DNA from: Blastopirellula marina
GTDB taxonomy: Bacteria > Planctomycetota > Planctomycetia > Pirellulales > Thermoguttaceae
Direction of reading: 5' to 3'
Assembly (NCBI GenBank): GCA_020721965.1
Contig: DYLS01000008.1
Coordinates: forward strand, 1 to 64,000
DNA: 64,000 bases
Made by a program: the position numbers and the translations under genes. Each line of letters opens with the position of its first letter. Positions within the stretch are counted from its first letter, which is position 1. The notes under the pieces were generated by a model. That model was not told where the DNA came from. It ran no database searches and saw only the letters and a program-made list of their open reading frames with translations. Below are positions 35,652 through 44,617 of this stretch, piece by piece.

Positions 35652-37298
35652 TCATCCGGACCTCAAGATGGGCAAGCTGGCAGGGGTCTTCCCATCGCGA
35701 AACGATAACGCGCCGGTGGGGCAAACGGCAACACACTGCTCGGCCAATTTTCCCAGGGCCTCTTCCAGGGAACGCTGGAAGGGGACCCCCACGCGGACAT
35801 CGAAGCCGCGGCCGACAAAGGTCAGCCCGAGGGGAAGCCGGGCGGCCTCGGTCACCGCCACGCACAAGCCGCACACGATGCACTTTCCCGGCTCGTAAAG
35901 CACGTGGGATTCCTTGTACTGGAGCCGCAACACGGCCCGCTCGCCCTTGTAGCGATTGGGGTCGGCGCCGTATCTCTCGGCGTAGCGGCGGAGGCGGCAG
36001 CCCGGCAAGGCCCGGCAATCGCAATGCAGGCATCGACCGGCCTGAACCGATGCGGCATTTACCTCCGCTGTATCCAGGTCGCAGGAGTCCACCGAGGCCC
36101 TCAGCTCCTCGCGTGGGGCATCGAGAGACAGGCTGTGCAGTTCGTCCAACTCCTCGGCCGCAAGTTTGCCGATGCGGACGGAGAAAGGTTCCGGCCAAGG
36201 CTTGGCCTCGCCCTCCTTCAAGAATCGGTCGATGGCAAAGGCCGCCTCCTTGCCGTCCGCGCAACCGCGGACGACCAGGCCGCGGCCGCGGATGGCGTTG
36301 CCCGCCGCAAACACGCCGGGAATCACGGTGCGGAATGTGCCACGCTCGACAGCCACGCCGCGGGGACCGCTCGGCAATCCCAAGGCCTCCCATGTCCGCT
36401 GGTTCTGCTCGCCGATGCAGACCAAGACGGCATCGAATTCGCCGCGCAACGAGTCGACCGCGACCCCGCCCCGGACGTTCGGAGGCTCTAGCCTGGCCCC
36501 ACCGCGGAACTCGATCCCCACGGCCAGGACGGCGGTGATCTCGCGATTGAGGACTTCCGGGGGGAGGATGGCAGGGTTGCCGCTGCTGTTGGGATCGCGG
36601 AGACGACCACCCGGTTGGACCTGGCGATCGAACAACGTCACGGCGTGGCCGCGGCGCCGCAAGTAATAGGCAGCCGAGAGTCCGGTCGGTCCCGCCCCCA
36701 CCACGGCGACGCGCCTGCCCGATGCGGCTTCGCAGGTCGGGACATAAAAATCCTCGCGTGCGAGGTCCCAATCTGCGACGATGCGTTTCAGGTCGCACAC
36801 CGCCACGGCACCGTCGGCGGAGCCGCGGCGGCAGCCTTTTTCGCACGGCTTGGGGCAGACGCGACCCAGCACCGCCGGCAGCGCGATATCCTCCTTGATC
36901 GTCACGATGGCCTCGTCGAATTGCCGCGACTGGATGTGCCGCAGCATATCGGGGATGTTCATGTGGACGGGGCAGGCGAACTGGCAGGGTGCCAGACAGT
37001 CACCGACGTGATCGCTCAACAGCAATTCAAGCGAGGTCCGCCGCATGGCCGCCACGTCGGCCGTCTCGCTTTCCACCTCCATGTCCGGCGCGACGGGCGT
37101 GCCGCAAGAGGGCACGAATCGTTCTCGCCCATTCCGCTCGCGGACTTTCACCAAGCACACCAAACACGAGGTCTGGCACGGCAGGCCGTCCATGTAGCAC
37201 AGCGTGGGGATATCGATACCCAACTTTTGCGCCGCCTTGAGGATGGTCGTCCCGGGTGGGACCTCCACGGATTGCCCATCGATCGTCAGCCGGATCAT
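35652..37298 (-). CDS. Flavoprotein: [2Fe-2S] ferredoxin + GltD-like domain + ferredoxin tail
   Basis: 548 residues, last gene of the electron-transfer cluster. The N terminus is a NuoG-type [2Fe-2S] domain with Cys34, Cys45, Cys48 and Cys65 in the right spacing. Next comes the GltD-type Fe-S/helical region (DCLAPCQFACPVHMNIPDML, CPKPCEKGCRRG) and an FAD-binding Rossmann motif (AVVGAGPTGLSAAYYLRRRG near 197). The NAD(P)H-binding insertion found in GltD (a second GGGNTAMD-like Rossmann motif) is missing: the FAD halves are joined by only ~90 residues. The C-terminal part has CIVCGLC and CVAVCPTGAL. Its likely partner is the NuoE/F-like protein encoded 101 bases upstream, which would bind NADH. 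Confidence 0.8.
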   Translation of the reverse strand: MIRLTIDGQSVEVPPGTTILKAAQKLGIDIPTLCYMDGLPCQTSCLVCLVKVRERNGRERFVPSCGTPVAPDMEVESETADVAAMRRTSLELLLSDHVGDCLAPCQFACPVHMNIPDMLRHIQSRQFDEAIVTIKEDIALPAVLGRVCPKPCEKGCRRGSADGAVAVCDLKRIVADWDLAREDFYVPTCEAASGRRVAVVGAGPTGLSAAYYLRRRGHAVTLFDRQVQPGGRLRDPNSSGNPAILPPEVLNREITAVLAVGIEFRGGARLEPPNVRGGVAVDSLRGEFDAVLVCIGEQNQRTWEALGLPSGPRGVAVERGTFRTVIPGVFAAGNAIRGRGLVVRGCADGKEAAFAIDRFLKEGEAKPWPEPFSVRIGKLAAEELDELHSLSLDAPREELRASVDSCDLDTAEVNAASVQAGRCLHCDCRALPGCRLRRYAERYGADPNRYKGERAVLRLQYKESHVLYEPGKCIVCGLCVAVTEAARLPLGLTFVGRGFDVRVGVPFQRSLEEALGKLAEQCVAVCPTGALSFRDGKTPASLPILRSG

Positions 37299-37399
37299 GA
37301 CCCTTTCTCCCCCAAGCTCGGCCTGGAAAATCCCCTGGCGCCCCTATGCAATTGTCATCGTCAGCCCCGTGCTGGCCGAAAGCGGTTGGCCGCCTTCGG

Positions 37400-39895
37400 C
37401 TACCGGAGAGGCGAGGCCGCGGCCGCTTCACCGGCGCCCAGGCCGCGAGCGACCTTCGCCCGCCGAATCTCGACCCCTCCCGACTCCACGATCACCGCCC
37501 CGGCGGGACAGGCTGCCAGGCACGTATCGCAACGGGTACACAGCTCATCGTGTACCTCATGTTTGCGGTAGGGTGTAAGGGGTATGGCATGGACGGGGCA
37601 CTGCTGCGCGCACAGCGTACAGCCTATGCAGTCGTCGGTGATCCGATAGTGGATCAGGGCGACGCACTTGCCGGCTGGGCATCGGCCCTGCAAATGGGCC
37701 TCGTACTCTTCGCGGAAATAGCGCAGCGTGGTCAGCACGGGATTGGGCGCGGTCTTGCCCAGGCCGCAAATACTGCCAGCACTGACGGCTCGCGAGAGAT
37801 TCTCCAGCGTGGTCAAGTCGTCGGGGCGTCCACGGCCCTCGCAGATGCGGTCCAAGATATCCAACATGCGGCGGGTACCCACGCGGCACAGCGTGCACTT
37901 GCCGCACGATTGATCTTGCGTGAAGCGGAGGAAGTACCGTGCAATATCGACCATGCAATCCGAATCATCCAAGACCACCAGACCGCCAGACCCCATGATC
38001 GCGCCGGTAGCCGTGAGGGCCTCGTAATCGACGGGCGTATCGAAGAGTGAGGCCGGCACGCACCCGCCAGACGGGCCACCGACCTGGACCGCCTTGAGGG
38101 TACGACCGGGCAGGGCGCCGCCGCCGATCTCTTCGATGATTTCGTGGAGGGTCACGCCCATCGGCACCTCGATCAGCCCGCCGCGCTGCACCTTGCCCGC
38201 CAGGGCGAAGACCTTGGTACCTTTGCTGCCGGGGGTGCCCAGGGCCGCGAATCGCTCCGTGCCATGGCGGAGAATCCAGGGGACCAGGGCCAGCGTCTCC
38301 ACGTTATTGACGACGGTGGGCCGCCCGTTCAAGCCCGATTCCACTGGATATGGCGGGCGTAGCCGGGGCATTCCCCGCCGCCCCTCGACGGAGGCCAGGA
38401 GAGCGGTCTCTTCGCCGCACACGAAGGCCCCCGCGCCCTCGCTGACAGAAAAGGTTACGGGATACTCGCCGCCGCTTTTCCCGTCCAAGATGCCCCTCTC
38501 CTGGCAGCGCCGCAAAGCCTCTCGCACGCGCTCGACGGCCAAGGGGTATTCGGCGCGGATGTAGAACACCGCGTGCGTCGCCCCCACGGCCCGCGCGGCA
38601 ATCAGCATCCCCTCGATCACGCGATAGGGGAAGGACTCGAGGATCATGCGGTCCATGAAGGCCCCGGGATCGCCTTCGTCGCCGTTGCAGATCACGTATT
38701 TGATGTCGGAGGCAGCGGCGGCCGCGATGCGCCACTTGCGAGCAGTGGGAAAGCCCGCCCCCCCGCGGCCTCGCAACCCGCTTCGTTCGATCTCCTCGAT
38801 CACGGATTGGGGGCTGAGGTCGCGCCACACGCGGCGGGAGGCATGAAAGCCATCGCGCCGCAGGTATTCGTCCAGGTCCAGGGGATCGGTCTCGCCGCCG
38901 TGCTCGATGGCGATCCGATATTGGCGACCTAGAAAAGCACAGACCGGCGGATCCCGCACGTCGATGCGGTGCCGGTCGACCGCCTCCTCGCTGGCCCCGA
39001 CCAAGGCGTCCAACCAGCGGGCAAGGTGATACCGCAAGCGGCGGATGGGATTCCGTGGGCGAAAGTGCGAATCGAAGATGCCTGCCACGTCCTCGGGACG
39101 CACCTTGGCGTACAGCCGGGGCGTGCCGCGGCGAGGGACGATCTCCACCAACGGTGTCTGATGGCACATGCCCACGCATCCGACCCGCTTGACCACGGCC
39201 GGGGTGCGGTTGCGTACCGTCAACTCTTGGAGCTGTTCATAGACGCGCCGGCTGCCCTGGGCCTGGCAACAAGAGCCTAGCCCCACGCGGATTTCCGCCT
39301 CGGCAGCCTGGGGAGAAATGAAATGCCAATTCCGCGGCACAGCGCCGTTGGACGAGCGATCCAAGAAGTCGGTGAGGATGCGGGGCACCGAATGCGGCGT
39401 CAACCGGCCGTAGGTGGCCTGGTCGATTTGCACCACCGGCGCCAGCGTGCAGCAACCCAGGCACGCCACCGGCTGCACGGTAAATCGCCCCTCGGGATCG
39501 GTGTCTTGCCCAGGCGGAATCCTCAGGTGCCGGACCAAGGCGTCCATGATCAGATCGGCACCCTTCACGTGGCAGGCCGTTCCACGACAGACGTGGATCA
39601 TGTGCTCGCCGACCGGGCGATGCCGGAATTGCGTGTAGAAGCTGGCCACGCCCGTCAGTTGCGCGGCCGATATGCCCGTCTTCGAGCAGACATACTCCAG
39701 GGCCTCTTGCGGCAAGTAATGAAATCGCGATTGAATGGCCTGGAGGATGGCGATCGTCGCCTCCGGCCCTCTGCCGTGGCGATCCAGAATCTCGTCGACC
39801 GGTGAAAGATCGATGGAGTGGGTAGGCTGGGATGTGATCACAGGGGTAGTTTCCGCGGTCCCTCCGCCGAGCGATTGGCCACGCGCGGAGTTCAT
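37400..39895 (-). CDS. NuoE-NuoF fusion with extra 2Fe-2S domain and 2x[4Fe-4S] ferredoxin tail
   Basis: 831 residues from ATG 39895, which overlaps the stop of the previous gene (ATGA). Domains in order: NuoE-like thioredoxin fold [2Fe-2S] with Cys103, 108, 145 and 149; a second thioredoxin-like [2Fe-2S] unit with Cys209/210, 240 and 244; NuoF with the FMN loop GLRGRGGAGFPTARKW (373-388), the NADH site NGDEGDPGAFMDR (404-416) and the N3 [4Fe-4S] ligands Cys664, 667, 670 and 710; then two [4Fe-4S] clusters (Cys756-766 and 786-796). The layout matches HydB/HndC subunits of bifurcating hydrogenases more than complex I. No hydrogenase or complex I core gene is nearby. Predicted cytoplasmic NADH-oxidising (or reducing) module. 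Confidence 0.85.
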   Translation of the reverse strand: MNSARGQSLGGGTAETTPVITSQPTHSIDLSPVDEILDRHGRGPEATIAILQAIQSRFHYLPQEALEYVCSKTGISAAQLTGVASFYTQFRHRPVGEHMIHVCRGTACHVKGADLIMDALVRHLRIPPGQDTDPEGRFTVQPVACLGCCTLAPVVQIDQATYGRLTPHSVPRILTDFLDRSSNGAVPRNWHFISPQAAEAEIRVGLGSCCQAQGSRRVYEQLQELTVRNRTPAVVKRVGCVGMCHQTPLVEIVPRRGTPRLYAKVRPEDVAGIFDSHFRPRNPIRRLRYHLARWLDALVGASEEAVDRHRIDVRDPPVCAFLGRQYRIAIEHGGETDPLDLDEYLRRDGFHASRRVWRDLSPQSVIEEIERSGLRGRGGAGFPTARKWRIAAAAASDIKYVICNGDEGDPGAFMDRMILESFPYRVIEGMLIAARAVGATHAVFYIRAEYPLAVERVREALRRCQERGILDGKSGGEYPVTFSVSEGAGAFVCGEETALLASVEGRRGMPRLRPPYPVESGLNGRPTVVNNVETLALVPWILRHGTERFAALGTPGSKGTKVFALAGKVQRGGLIEVPMGVTLHEIIEEIGGGALPGRTLKAVQVGGPSGGCVPASLFDTPVDYEALTATGAIMGSGGLVVLDDSDCMVDIARYFLRFTQDQSCGKCTLCRVGTRRMLDILDRICEGRGRPDDLTTLENLSRAVSAGSICGLGKTAPNPVLTTLRYFREEYEAHLQGRCPAGKCVALIHYRITDDCIGCTLCAQQCPVHAIPLTPYRKHEVHDELCTRCDTCLAACPAGAVIVESGGVEIRRAKVARGLGAGEAAAASPLR

Positions 39896-41838
39896 TTGCC
39901 GATCCGAATCAGGTTCTCCTTGCCCCGAATCAAGATATAGCCGTCCTGGAAGGCGGGGCTGGTGACGCACTCTTCGCCCAACGGGTTTTCGTGCTCGATA
40001 GCGAAACCATCGTTGGAGATGGTCCCGACGTAGCCCTTGCCCTCGTTGGAAAAGAGATAGATTTTTCCGCCTGCCAACCCCGGCGACGACGCGAACGTAT
40101 CTTCAGGAAACTCGTGTTCCCACAGTTTTCCACCTGTCTCCCAATTGTAGCAAGTCATCATGGCCGAGGCCGAAAGCAGGATCAGGTGTTTTCCCACGGC
40201 CAGGGGGCTGCACGTGTCGGGCAGGCCGTCCTCCAGCTCCCAGGCGAGGTGCGTCTTGGTGACGTCGCCTTCGCCGTCAGTGCGGATGCCGTACATGTAA
40301 TACGAGTACTCGCCCCCCGCCACGACCAGCCCGCCCGTGAAAATGGGCGACGGCCCGCAATCGCCCGTGGTCCCCTCGAATCGCCACCACTCCTGGCCAT
40401 TGGCGGGATTGTACGAGATCACGAAGGGATCGGCGACCGTCACCAACTGCTCGCGTGAGCCGTCGTGGAAGATGAGCGGGGTGGTCCAAGAGTTGGCGGT
40501 TGCCCTGGACACCTCCCAAAGCACTTGGCCCGTTTTGCCGTCGAAGGCGTAAAGCTTCGATAACTCGTCGTCGGCCGTTCCCTGGTCGAATTGCACGATC
40601 AGCCGATCGTGGTAGGTGCAAAGCGAGGCGGCATGGCCGTAGATGTTTTCTGGAATGCCCAGGCTCGTGTGCCACACCAATTTACCCTGAAAGTCCACGG
40701 CCCCCACGTCACCATTGGCGAACATGGCATACACCCGTCGCCCGTCGGTGGCAACGGTCGGTGCGGCCAAGCCTGTGTCCGCCAGGACCTTGGGCGGCTG
40801 AGACGTGCTCTCCGGGGTGCCGGGGATTTCGCATTCCCAAAGCCTTTCGCCCGTAGCGACATCAAAGCAGAACAGCGTGCGGTGATCGTTGTCGGCCCCG
40901 CTCACGAACACCTTGTCCGCCCACACGACAGGCGAATTGTTGCCCGGCAACGGAACGGCTGATTTCCAGGCGATGTTTTCGCCCGTCTCGGCGTTCCACT
41001 GGGTGGGAATGTCATCGTAGGCGGAAATGCCGGAGCCGTTCGGCCCGCGAAAGCGGGGCCAGTATCGGGCGTATTCGTCGGGCGAGGCGCAGTCTTCCGC
41101 GGCTTCCGCGCCGCCGGCCGGGCGTGCCGCCCCCGGTAACGCCGCGGCGATCTCCTGCGAGGCTGGGGCGCCGCCCACCGGCGCTCCCTCCGGCACGGTG
41201 CGTGCGGATGCCGGAGCCGTCTCCGACGCAGCGACCGCGGAACCCGGGCCTTCGGTTGCGGCCAAGGCATCCGCCAAGCGCCGCTGAAGGCCGCGGCCCT
41301 GCCACGACAGCACGATGCCCGAGACGATCAACAACGCCGCCAAACCGCCGACGCCGTATCGGGCGAGAGCGGCGTTTCGCTCGTGCCAATCGTCCAGGAT
41401 GTCCTCCCCGGTGGGATGGGGCAGCGGACGGCGCAGCGAGGAGGCGATTTTGGCCGATACCAGGAACGTCAGCCCGCCACCGATCAAAAGCCACGCCCCC
41501 CACTGGCGAAACCGCCGATCCCGGAAATACTCCTGCCGCAGTTGCAGGTCCAGCTCCCGAACGCGATCCTTGAGCGCCTCATTGCGAGGTTCGGCCGCGG
41601 CCTGCTTTTGCAGAGCAGCAAACTCCGGGTGATCCAAAGGGTCGATCTGGGGACGCATCGCAAAATGGACGAGCAGCACTGTCGCCACCGCGGCGCAAAA
41701 AATGCCCGAGATCAGGGCCGTTCGATAAGCAGCCAGGAAGCCCTCCCGAGGCAAGCCAGCCGCCTCCGTGGGACTCGACGGCACGCTCCCTGCCAACGCC
41801 CCCGCTGCTTCTTTGCTATTCGACTCTGTACCCGTCAT
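39892..41838 (-). CDS. Membrane-anchored PQQ-like beta-propeller protein
   Basis: 648 residues. Three hydrophobic segments lie in the first ~185 residues (ALISGIFCAAVATVLLVHFA, GAWLLIGGGLTFLVSA, VGGLAALLIVSGIVLSWQG). A disordered Ala/Pro/Glu linker follows to ~255. The rest is a PQQ-type propeller with repeated blades: YWPRFRGPNGSGISAY, LFCFDVATGERLWECEI, LYAFDGKTGQVLWEVS, YNPANGQEWWRFEG and CYNWETGGKLWEHEF. No quinoprotein dehydrogenase active-site residues are evident, so it may be structural or a binding platform. It sits between the NuoEF-like and NapH-like genes and is coupled to the former by ATGA overlap. Confidence 0.82.
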   Translation of the reverse strand: MTGTESNSKEAAGALAGSVPSSPTEAAGLPREGFLAAYRTALISGIFCAAVATVLLVHFAMRPQIDPLDHPEFAALQKQAAAEPRNEALKDRVRELDLQLRQEYFRDRRFRQWGAWLLIGGGLTFLVSAKIASSLRRPLPHPTGEDILDDWHERNAALARYGVGGLAALLIVSGIVLSWQGRGLQRRLADALAATEGPGSAVAASETAPASARTVPEGAPVGGAPASQEIAAALPGAARPAGGAEAAEDCASPDEYARYWPRFRGPNGSGISAYDDIPTQWNAETGENIAWKSAVPLPGNNSPVVWADKVFVSGADNDHRTLFCFDVATGERLWECEIPGTPESTSQPPKVLADTGLAAPTVATDGRRVYAMFANGDVGAVDFQGKLVWHTSLGIPENIYGHAASLCTYHDRLIVQFDQGTADDELSKLYAFDGKTGQVLWEVSRATANSWTTPLIFHDGSREQLVTVADPFVISYNPANGQEWWRFEGTTGDCGPSPIFTGGLVVAGGEYSYYMYGIRTDGEGDVTKTHLAWELEDGLPDTCSPLAVGKHLILLSASAMMTCYNWETGGKLWEHEFPEDTFASSPGLAGGKIYLFSNEGKGYVGTISNDGFAIEHENPLGEECVTSPAFQDGYILIRGKENLIRIGK

Positions 41839-41941
41839 AACTTCGCTCTGATTCTCGTTCTCGTCTTTGCTCGCTTCGCATCGGTCATCTTGGGCGACCG
41901 GGCGGGGAACCCCGCGGTGCCGAACCTGCGGCGAAGGCGAT

Positions 41942-43450
41942 TCACGCGGTTTTGCTCGAAGGCGTCTGGGGCGTGGTCCACGCTACGGCCGTCCCCTGCG
42001 GCATCACAGACTCCACGCTGGTAATCCAACCGCGGCGGACCCGCTCCTCCGGGCAGTACCAAAAACAACGCCCACAGGCCACGCAGCGCCGCGGGTCCGG
42101 GTGATAATCGTCGCGGGGCGTTCGCGTGCAGAGTTGCACCAGCTTCAGCCCGATCACCAGACCGATCCACGCGCCTAACAGTGTGGAACCGAAGCGAAAT
42201 GTGTCCAGGCGTTGGGCCGCCGCCGCGAAGACCTTTTGGGCACTCTCGCCTGTGTTCTCAAAGGCCCGCACAGCATCCAAAGCATATTTATTGTTGGGGT
42301 CGATTTCCCTTTCGTTGGCGATCCAGCCCGCCAGGCGGACCTGGTAGTCCATGCGGGCCAGGGTGGCGTGGCCCATGCGACCGACGATGGCACCCACGAC
42401 GATCCATACCGGCACGGCGGCCAGAAACAGCACCAGTCGCCGCCGGGCCTTGCGCCTTTCACCCGGCGAAAGCGGGGCCGGCGGCGCCACGATGGCCCCA
42501 TACGGGCAAGCGTCCTCGCACAGGCGGCAGCGGATACAATGGGTGGGCGGAATGCGGACGTGCCACCTCGCCAGCTTCGACACCAGCCCCAGAATGGCAC
42601 CGTATGGGCAAAGAAACCGGCAATAAGGCCGACCGATGAAGATGCCGATCACCAGGAGGCAAGCCCCGAAAATCAGCATCGAGGTCGCCCCCGATCGGCG
42701 GAAGAAGGCCACAAAGGGGTCGTACTCGCAAATCACGTAGGCCGTGCCCGTGGCCGCATAAAGTACCGCCAATCCCAGGTAAACCCAGGGTAAAATGCCC
42801 AGGGCGTGCTCCAGCCAGAGGGGAATATGCTGCGGTCGAATGGCCATCAGCTCCTGAATGGCCCCCAGGGGACAAACCGCCGCGCAAAAGGCCCGGCCGA
42901 AGAACAAGGCGAAGATGATGGGGGCTGTGAAAAAGAGAATCACCGTGATCGGCACCGCGCGATGGACATTGCACGCCGCCTCGGCCACATCCTGAATCGC
43001 GCCGATCGGGCAGACGCAGCCCTCGCGCTGAAAGCCGAACCAGAGCAGGCTGAGACCAGCCAGGATCAACAATCCGTTCCGCGAGCGTCGGCTCAACGCC
43101 AAGTAGGTTGCCACCATCAAGGCCGCGAACAGCGCCGCGGTATCGATCAGGTCCCAAAGCGGGCTGTCGGGGGCGGGAGCCGGGGTCTCGGGCATCTTGT
43201 GATAGGTGAAGTCGGGCGGCGGAAAGCGCTCTTCGCCCGAAACCGATCCGCCCGGCAGCAACAGCGCCGCCAGCGCGGGGATGATCACCACGGCCCACAA
43301 CGAGGCACGCGGCCGCTGGATGCGAAAACGTGAGGCATCGCCGCCCGCCTCCCGGCCGCCCCGTTCCGCGGCTCCGCTGGGAAGCGCGCGGAGCGATTCG
43401 CCTTCGGTCGGTCGGCATCTGCTCCATGGCTGGGAATCTAGTAATTGCAT
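41942..43450 (-). CDS. NapH/NosR-like membrane polyferredoxin
   Basis: 502 residues from ATG 43450; the longer open frame upstream is Arg-rich and overlaps the previous ferredoxin gene. Five to six transmembrane helices are visible (AVVIIPALAALLLPGG, LIDTAALFAALMVATYLAL, ITVILFFTAPIIFALFFG, SMLIFGACLLVIGIFIG and others). Cys motifs typical of NapH/NosR/CcoG-type proteins: GCVCPIGAIQ, CAAVCPLGAIQ, CRFLCPYGAIL, then a [4Fe-4S] pair CIRCRLCEDACPYG and, after two more helices, CVACGRCFWYCPEER. It could carry electrons across or along the membrane between quinol or cytoplasmic donors and the exported ferredoxin encoded just upstream. Confidence 0.84.
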   Translation of the reverse strand: MQLLDSQPWSRCRPTEGESLRALPSGAAERGGREAGGDASRFRIQRPRASLWAVVIIPALAALLLPGGSVSGEERFPPPDFTYHKMPETPAPAPDSPLWDLIDTAALFAALMVATYLALSRRSRNGLLILAGLSLLWFGFQREGCVCPIGAIQDVAEAACNVHRAVPITVILFFTAPIIFALFFGRAFCAAVCPLGAIQELMAIRPQHIPLWLEHALGILPWVYLGLAVLYAATGTAYVICEYDPFVAFFRRSGATSMLIFGACLLVIGIFIGRPYCRFLCPYGAILGLVSKLARWHVRIPPTHCIRCRLCEDACPYGAIVAPPAPLSPGERRKARRRLVLFLAAVPVWIVVGAIVGRMGHATLARMDYQVRLAGWIANEREIDPNNKYALDAVRAFENTGESAQKVFAAAAQRLDTFRFGSTLLGAWIGLVIGLKLVQLCTRTPRDDYHPDPRRCVACGRCFWYCPEERVRRGWITSVESVMPQGTAVAWTTPQTPSSKTA

Positions 43451-43548
43451 AAGGACCCCGGAATCTTCGTCGGCGTCACCGCCGGGTGTCTCGTCACGGC
43501 CGTCGGCGTCCCTGAAGGTGGGTCGCGCTCGGCTGGGATCGCCGCCGG

Positions 43549-44124
43549 CTATGCCGGCCGGATGCGATGTTTGAACAAATACGGTTGCGAGGCCGGCACG
43601 CGGACGAAGGCCTGGGAGGGGCAAGCGACCGCAATCGAGCACTCGTGGCAATTCAGGCAGCGATCGTGCCGCACCTGAAGATACAGGGAGGCGTTCCCGA
43701 ACGCGGCGCAGCCCACCACGCATTTTCCGCAGGCGATGCACAAGTCCTCGTCGATGGTGTATTCGTAATACGGTTCTTCCACGGCGCGGCGCACGATCGC
43801 CCCGGTGGGACAAAGTTGATTTTCGGCCGCCGTATTCAGGGCTGCCGGTTCCGGGGGAAAGTAGCCGGTGCACAGGTCGCAATACCCGCACATGGGGAAG
43901 CTGTTGACGCACTTGACCGCCGAATCTTGCAGGACGCAGTGCGTGGCGCAATTGCCGCAGGCGATGCACTTGTAGGGATCGATCTGCCAGAGGAGGAGGT
44001 CGCGGCGCCCCTGCTTGCCCAGGAGATACCCCCCCAGCCCTCCGACGCCCAGCAACGCCGCCATCTGCAAACCGTCACGAAGAACATCCCTTCGCGAAAC
44101 ATGCGTGTCCGAGTTTGCCATCAT
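43549..44124 (-). CDS. Tat-exported multi-[4Fe-4S] ferredoxin
   Basis: 191 residues. Begins with a twin-arginine signal-like leader (SRRDVL at 10-15, hydrophobic QMAALLGVGGLGGYLLG). Cysteine groups: CIACGNCATHC, then CGYCDLC with a partner CPTG, then CIACGKCVVGC and CLNCHECSIAVACP, enough for about four clusters. It resembles the electron-transfer subunits of periplasmic oxidoreductases (NrfC/NapG type). The gene precedes the NapH-like membrane protein by 98 bases, reproducing the NapG-NapH arrangement. The redox partner is not encoded as a recognisable catalytic subunit here; the propeller proteins fill that place. Confidence 0.84.
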   Translation of the reverse strand: MMANSDTHVSRRDVLRDGLQMAALLGVGGLGGYLLGKQGRRDLLLWQIDPYKCIACGNCATHCVLQDSAVKCVNSFPMCGYCDLCTGYFPPEPAALNTAAENQLCPTGAIVRRAVEEPYYEYTIDEDLCIACGKCVVGCAAFGNASLYLQVRHDRCLNCHECSIAVACPSQAFVRVPASQPYLFKHRIRPA

Positions 44125-44196
44125 CCACCTCGATGAACCGCCTTGGCGTCATGGCCGCCGGGAAATGTCCCGGTCGCGGGGCCGGGACCGTCCCCT

Positions 44197-44565
44197 TCAG
44201 GTCGCCCCTTGATGTCTGCCGTTCGTATTGGCCCGTGCTGCGCCGACGTGGCCATCGCTTCTAGCGCCGTGCTGCGTATCGCTCCCAGCACCGCCGTTCG
44301 TATCGCCCCCAGCGCCATGGTGGTCGCCGCGCCCTTGTGCCTCGCGATACGATTGAGCAGCGGGGAGCCGGCAAGTCGCACGGATCGCGCAGCGTTGGCA
44401 GACGGGCCGGGGACAAGTCACCCCTGCCCCCCGCCGACCTAGACTCAGGTACGCCCCTCCCCCGACCAGGAGCGAAGCCGCGGTCCATCGCGCGGCGCCG
44501 ACGAGCCACTCGCGCCGCCCCGTGATGCCACTCGATGCGGCCGTTGCCAAGGTTGGTCGTGTCAT
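44197..44565 (-). CDS. Small secreted Cys-rich protein of the electron-transfer cluster
   Basis: 122 residues from ATG 44565. GRREWLVGAARWTAASLLVGGGAYL looks like a twin-arginine-type leader or single anchor (residues 17-41, split here). The mature start carries CPRPVCQRCAIRATC, four Cys suited to bind a metal or cluster. The C-terminal ~50 residues are rich in Gly, Asp, Asn and His (GDHHGAGGDTNGGAGSD) and low in complexity. I do not recognise a named family. It lies between the NHL and ferredoxin genes with short gaps (52 and 72 bases), which is the main reason to believe it is real and works with them. Confidence 0.65.
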   Translation of the reverse strand: MTRPTLATAASSGITGRREWLVGAARWTAASLLVGGGAYLSLGRRGAGVTCPRPVCQRCAIRATCRLPAAQSYREAQGRGDHHGAGGDTNGGAGSDTQHGARSDGHVGAARANTNGRHQGAT

Positions 44566-44617
44566 CGGCTTCGATCTCCCTTCGGTTTGCTCGCAGGCGC
44601 GGAAGGCTTGCCGCGCT

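Noticed and set aside
43451-43969. Upstream extension of the NapH-like frame
   Set aside because: The extension is Arg/His-rich and overlaps the Tat-ferredoxin gene in another frame; ATG 43450 precedes the first helix.
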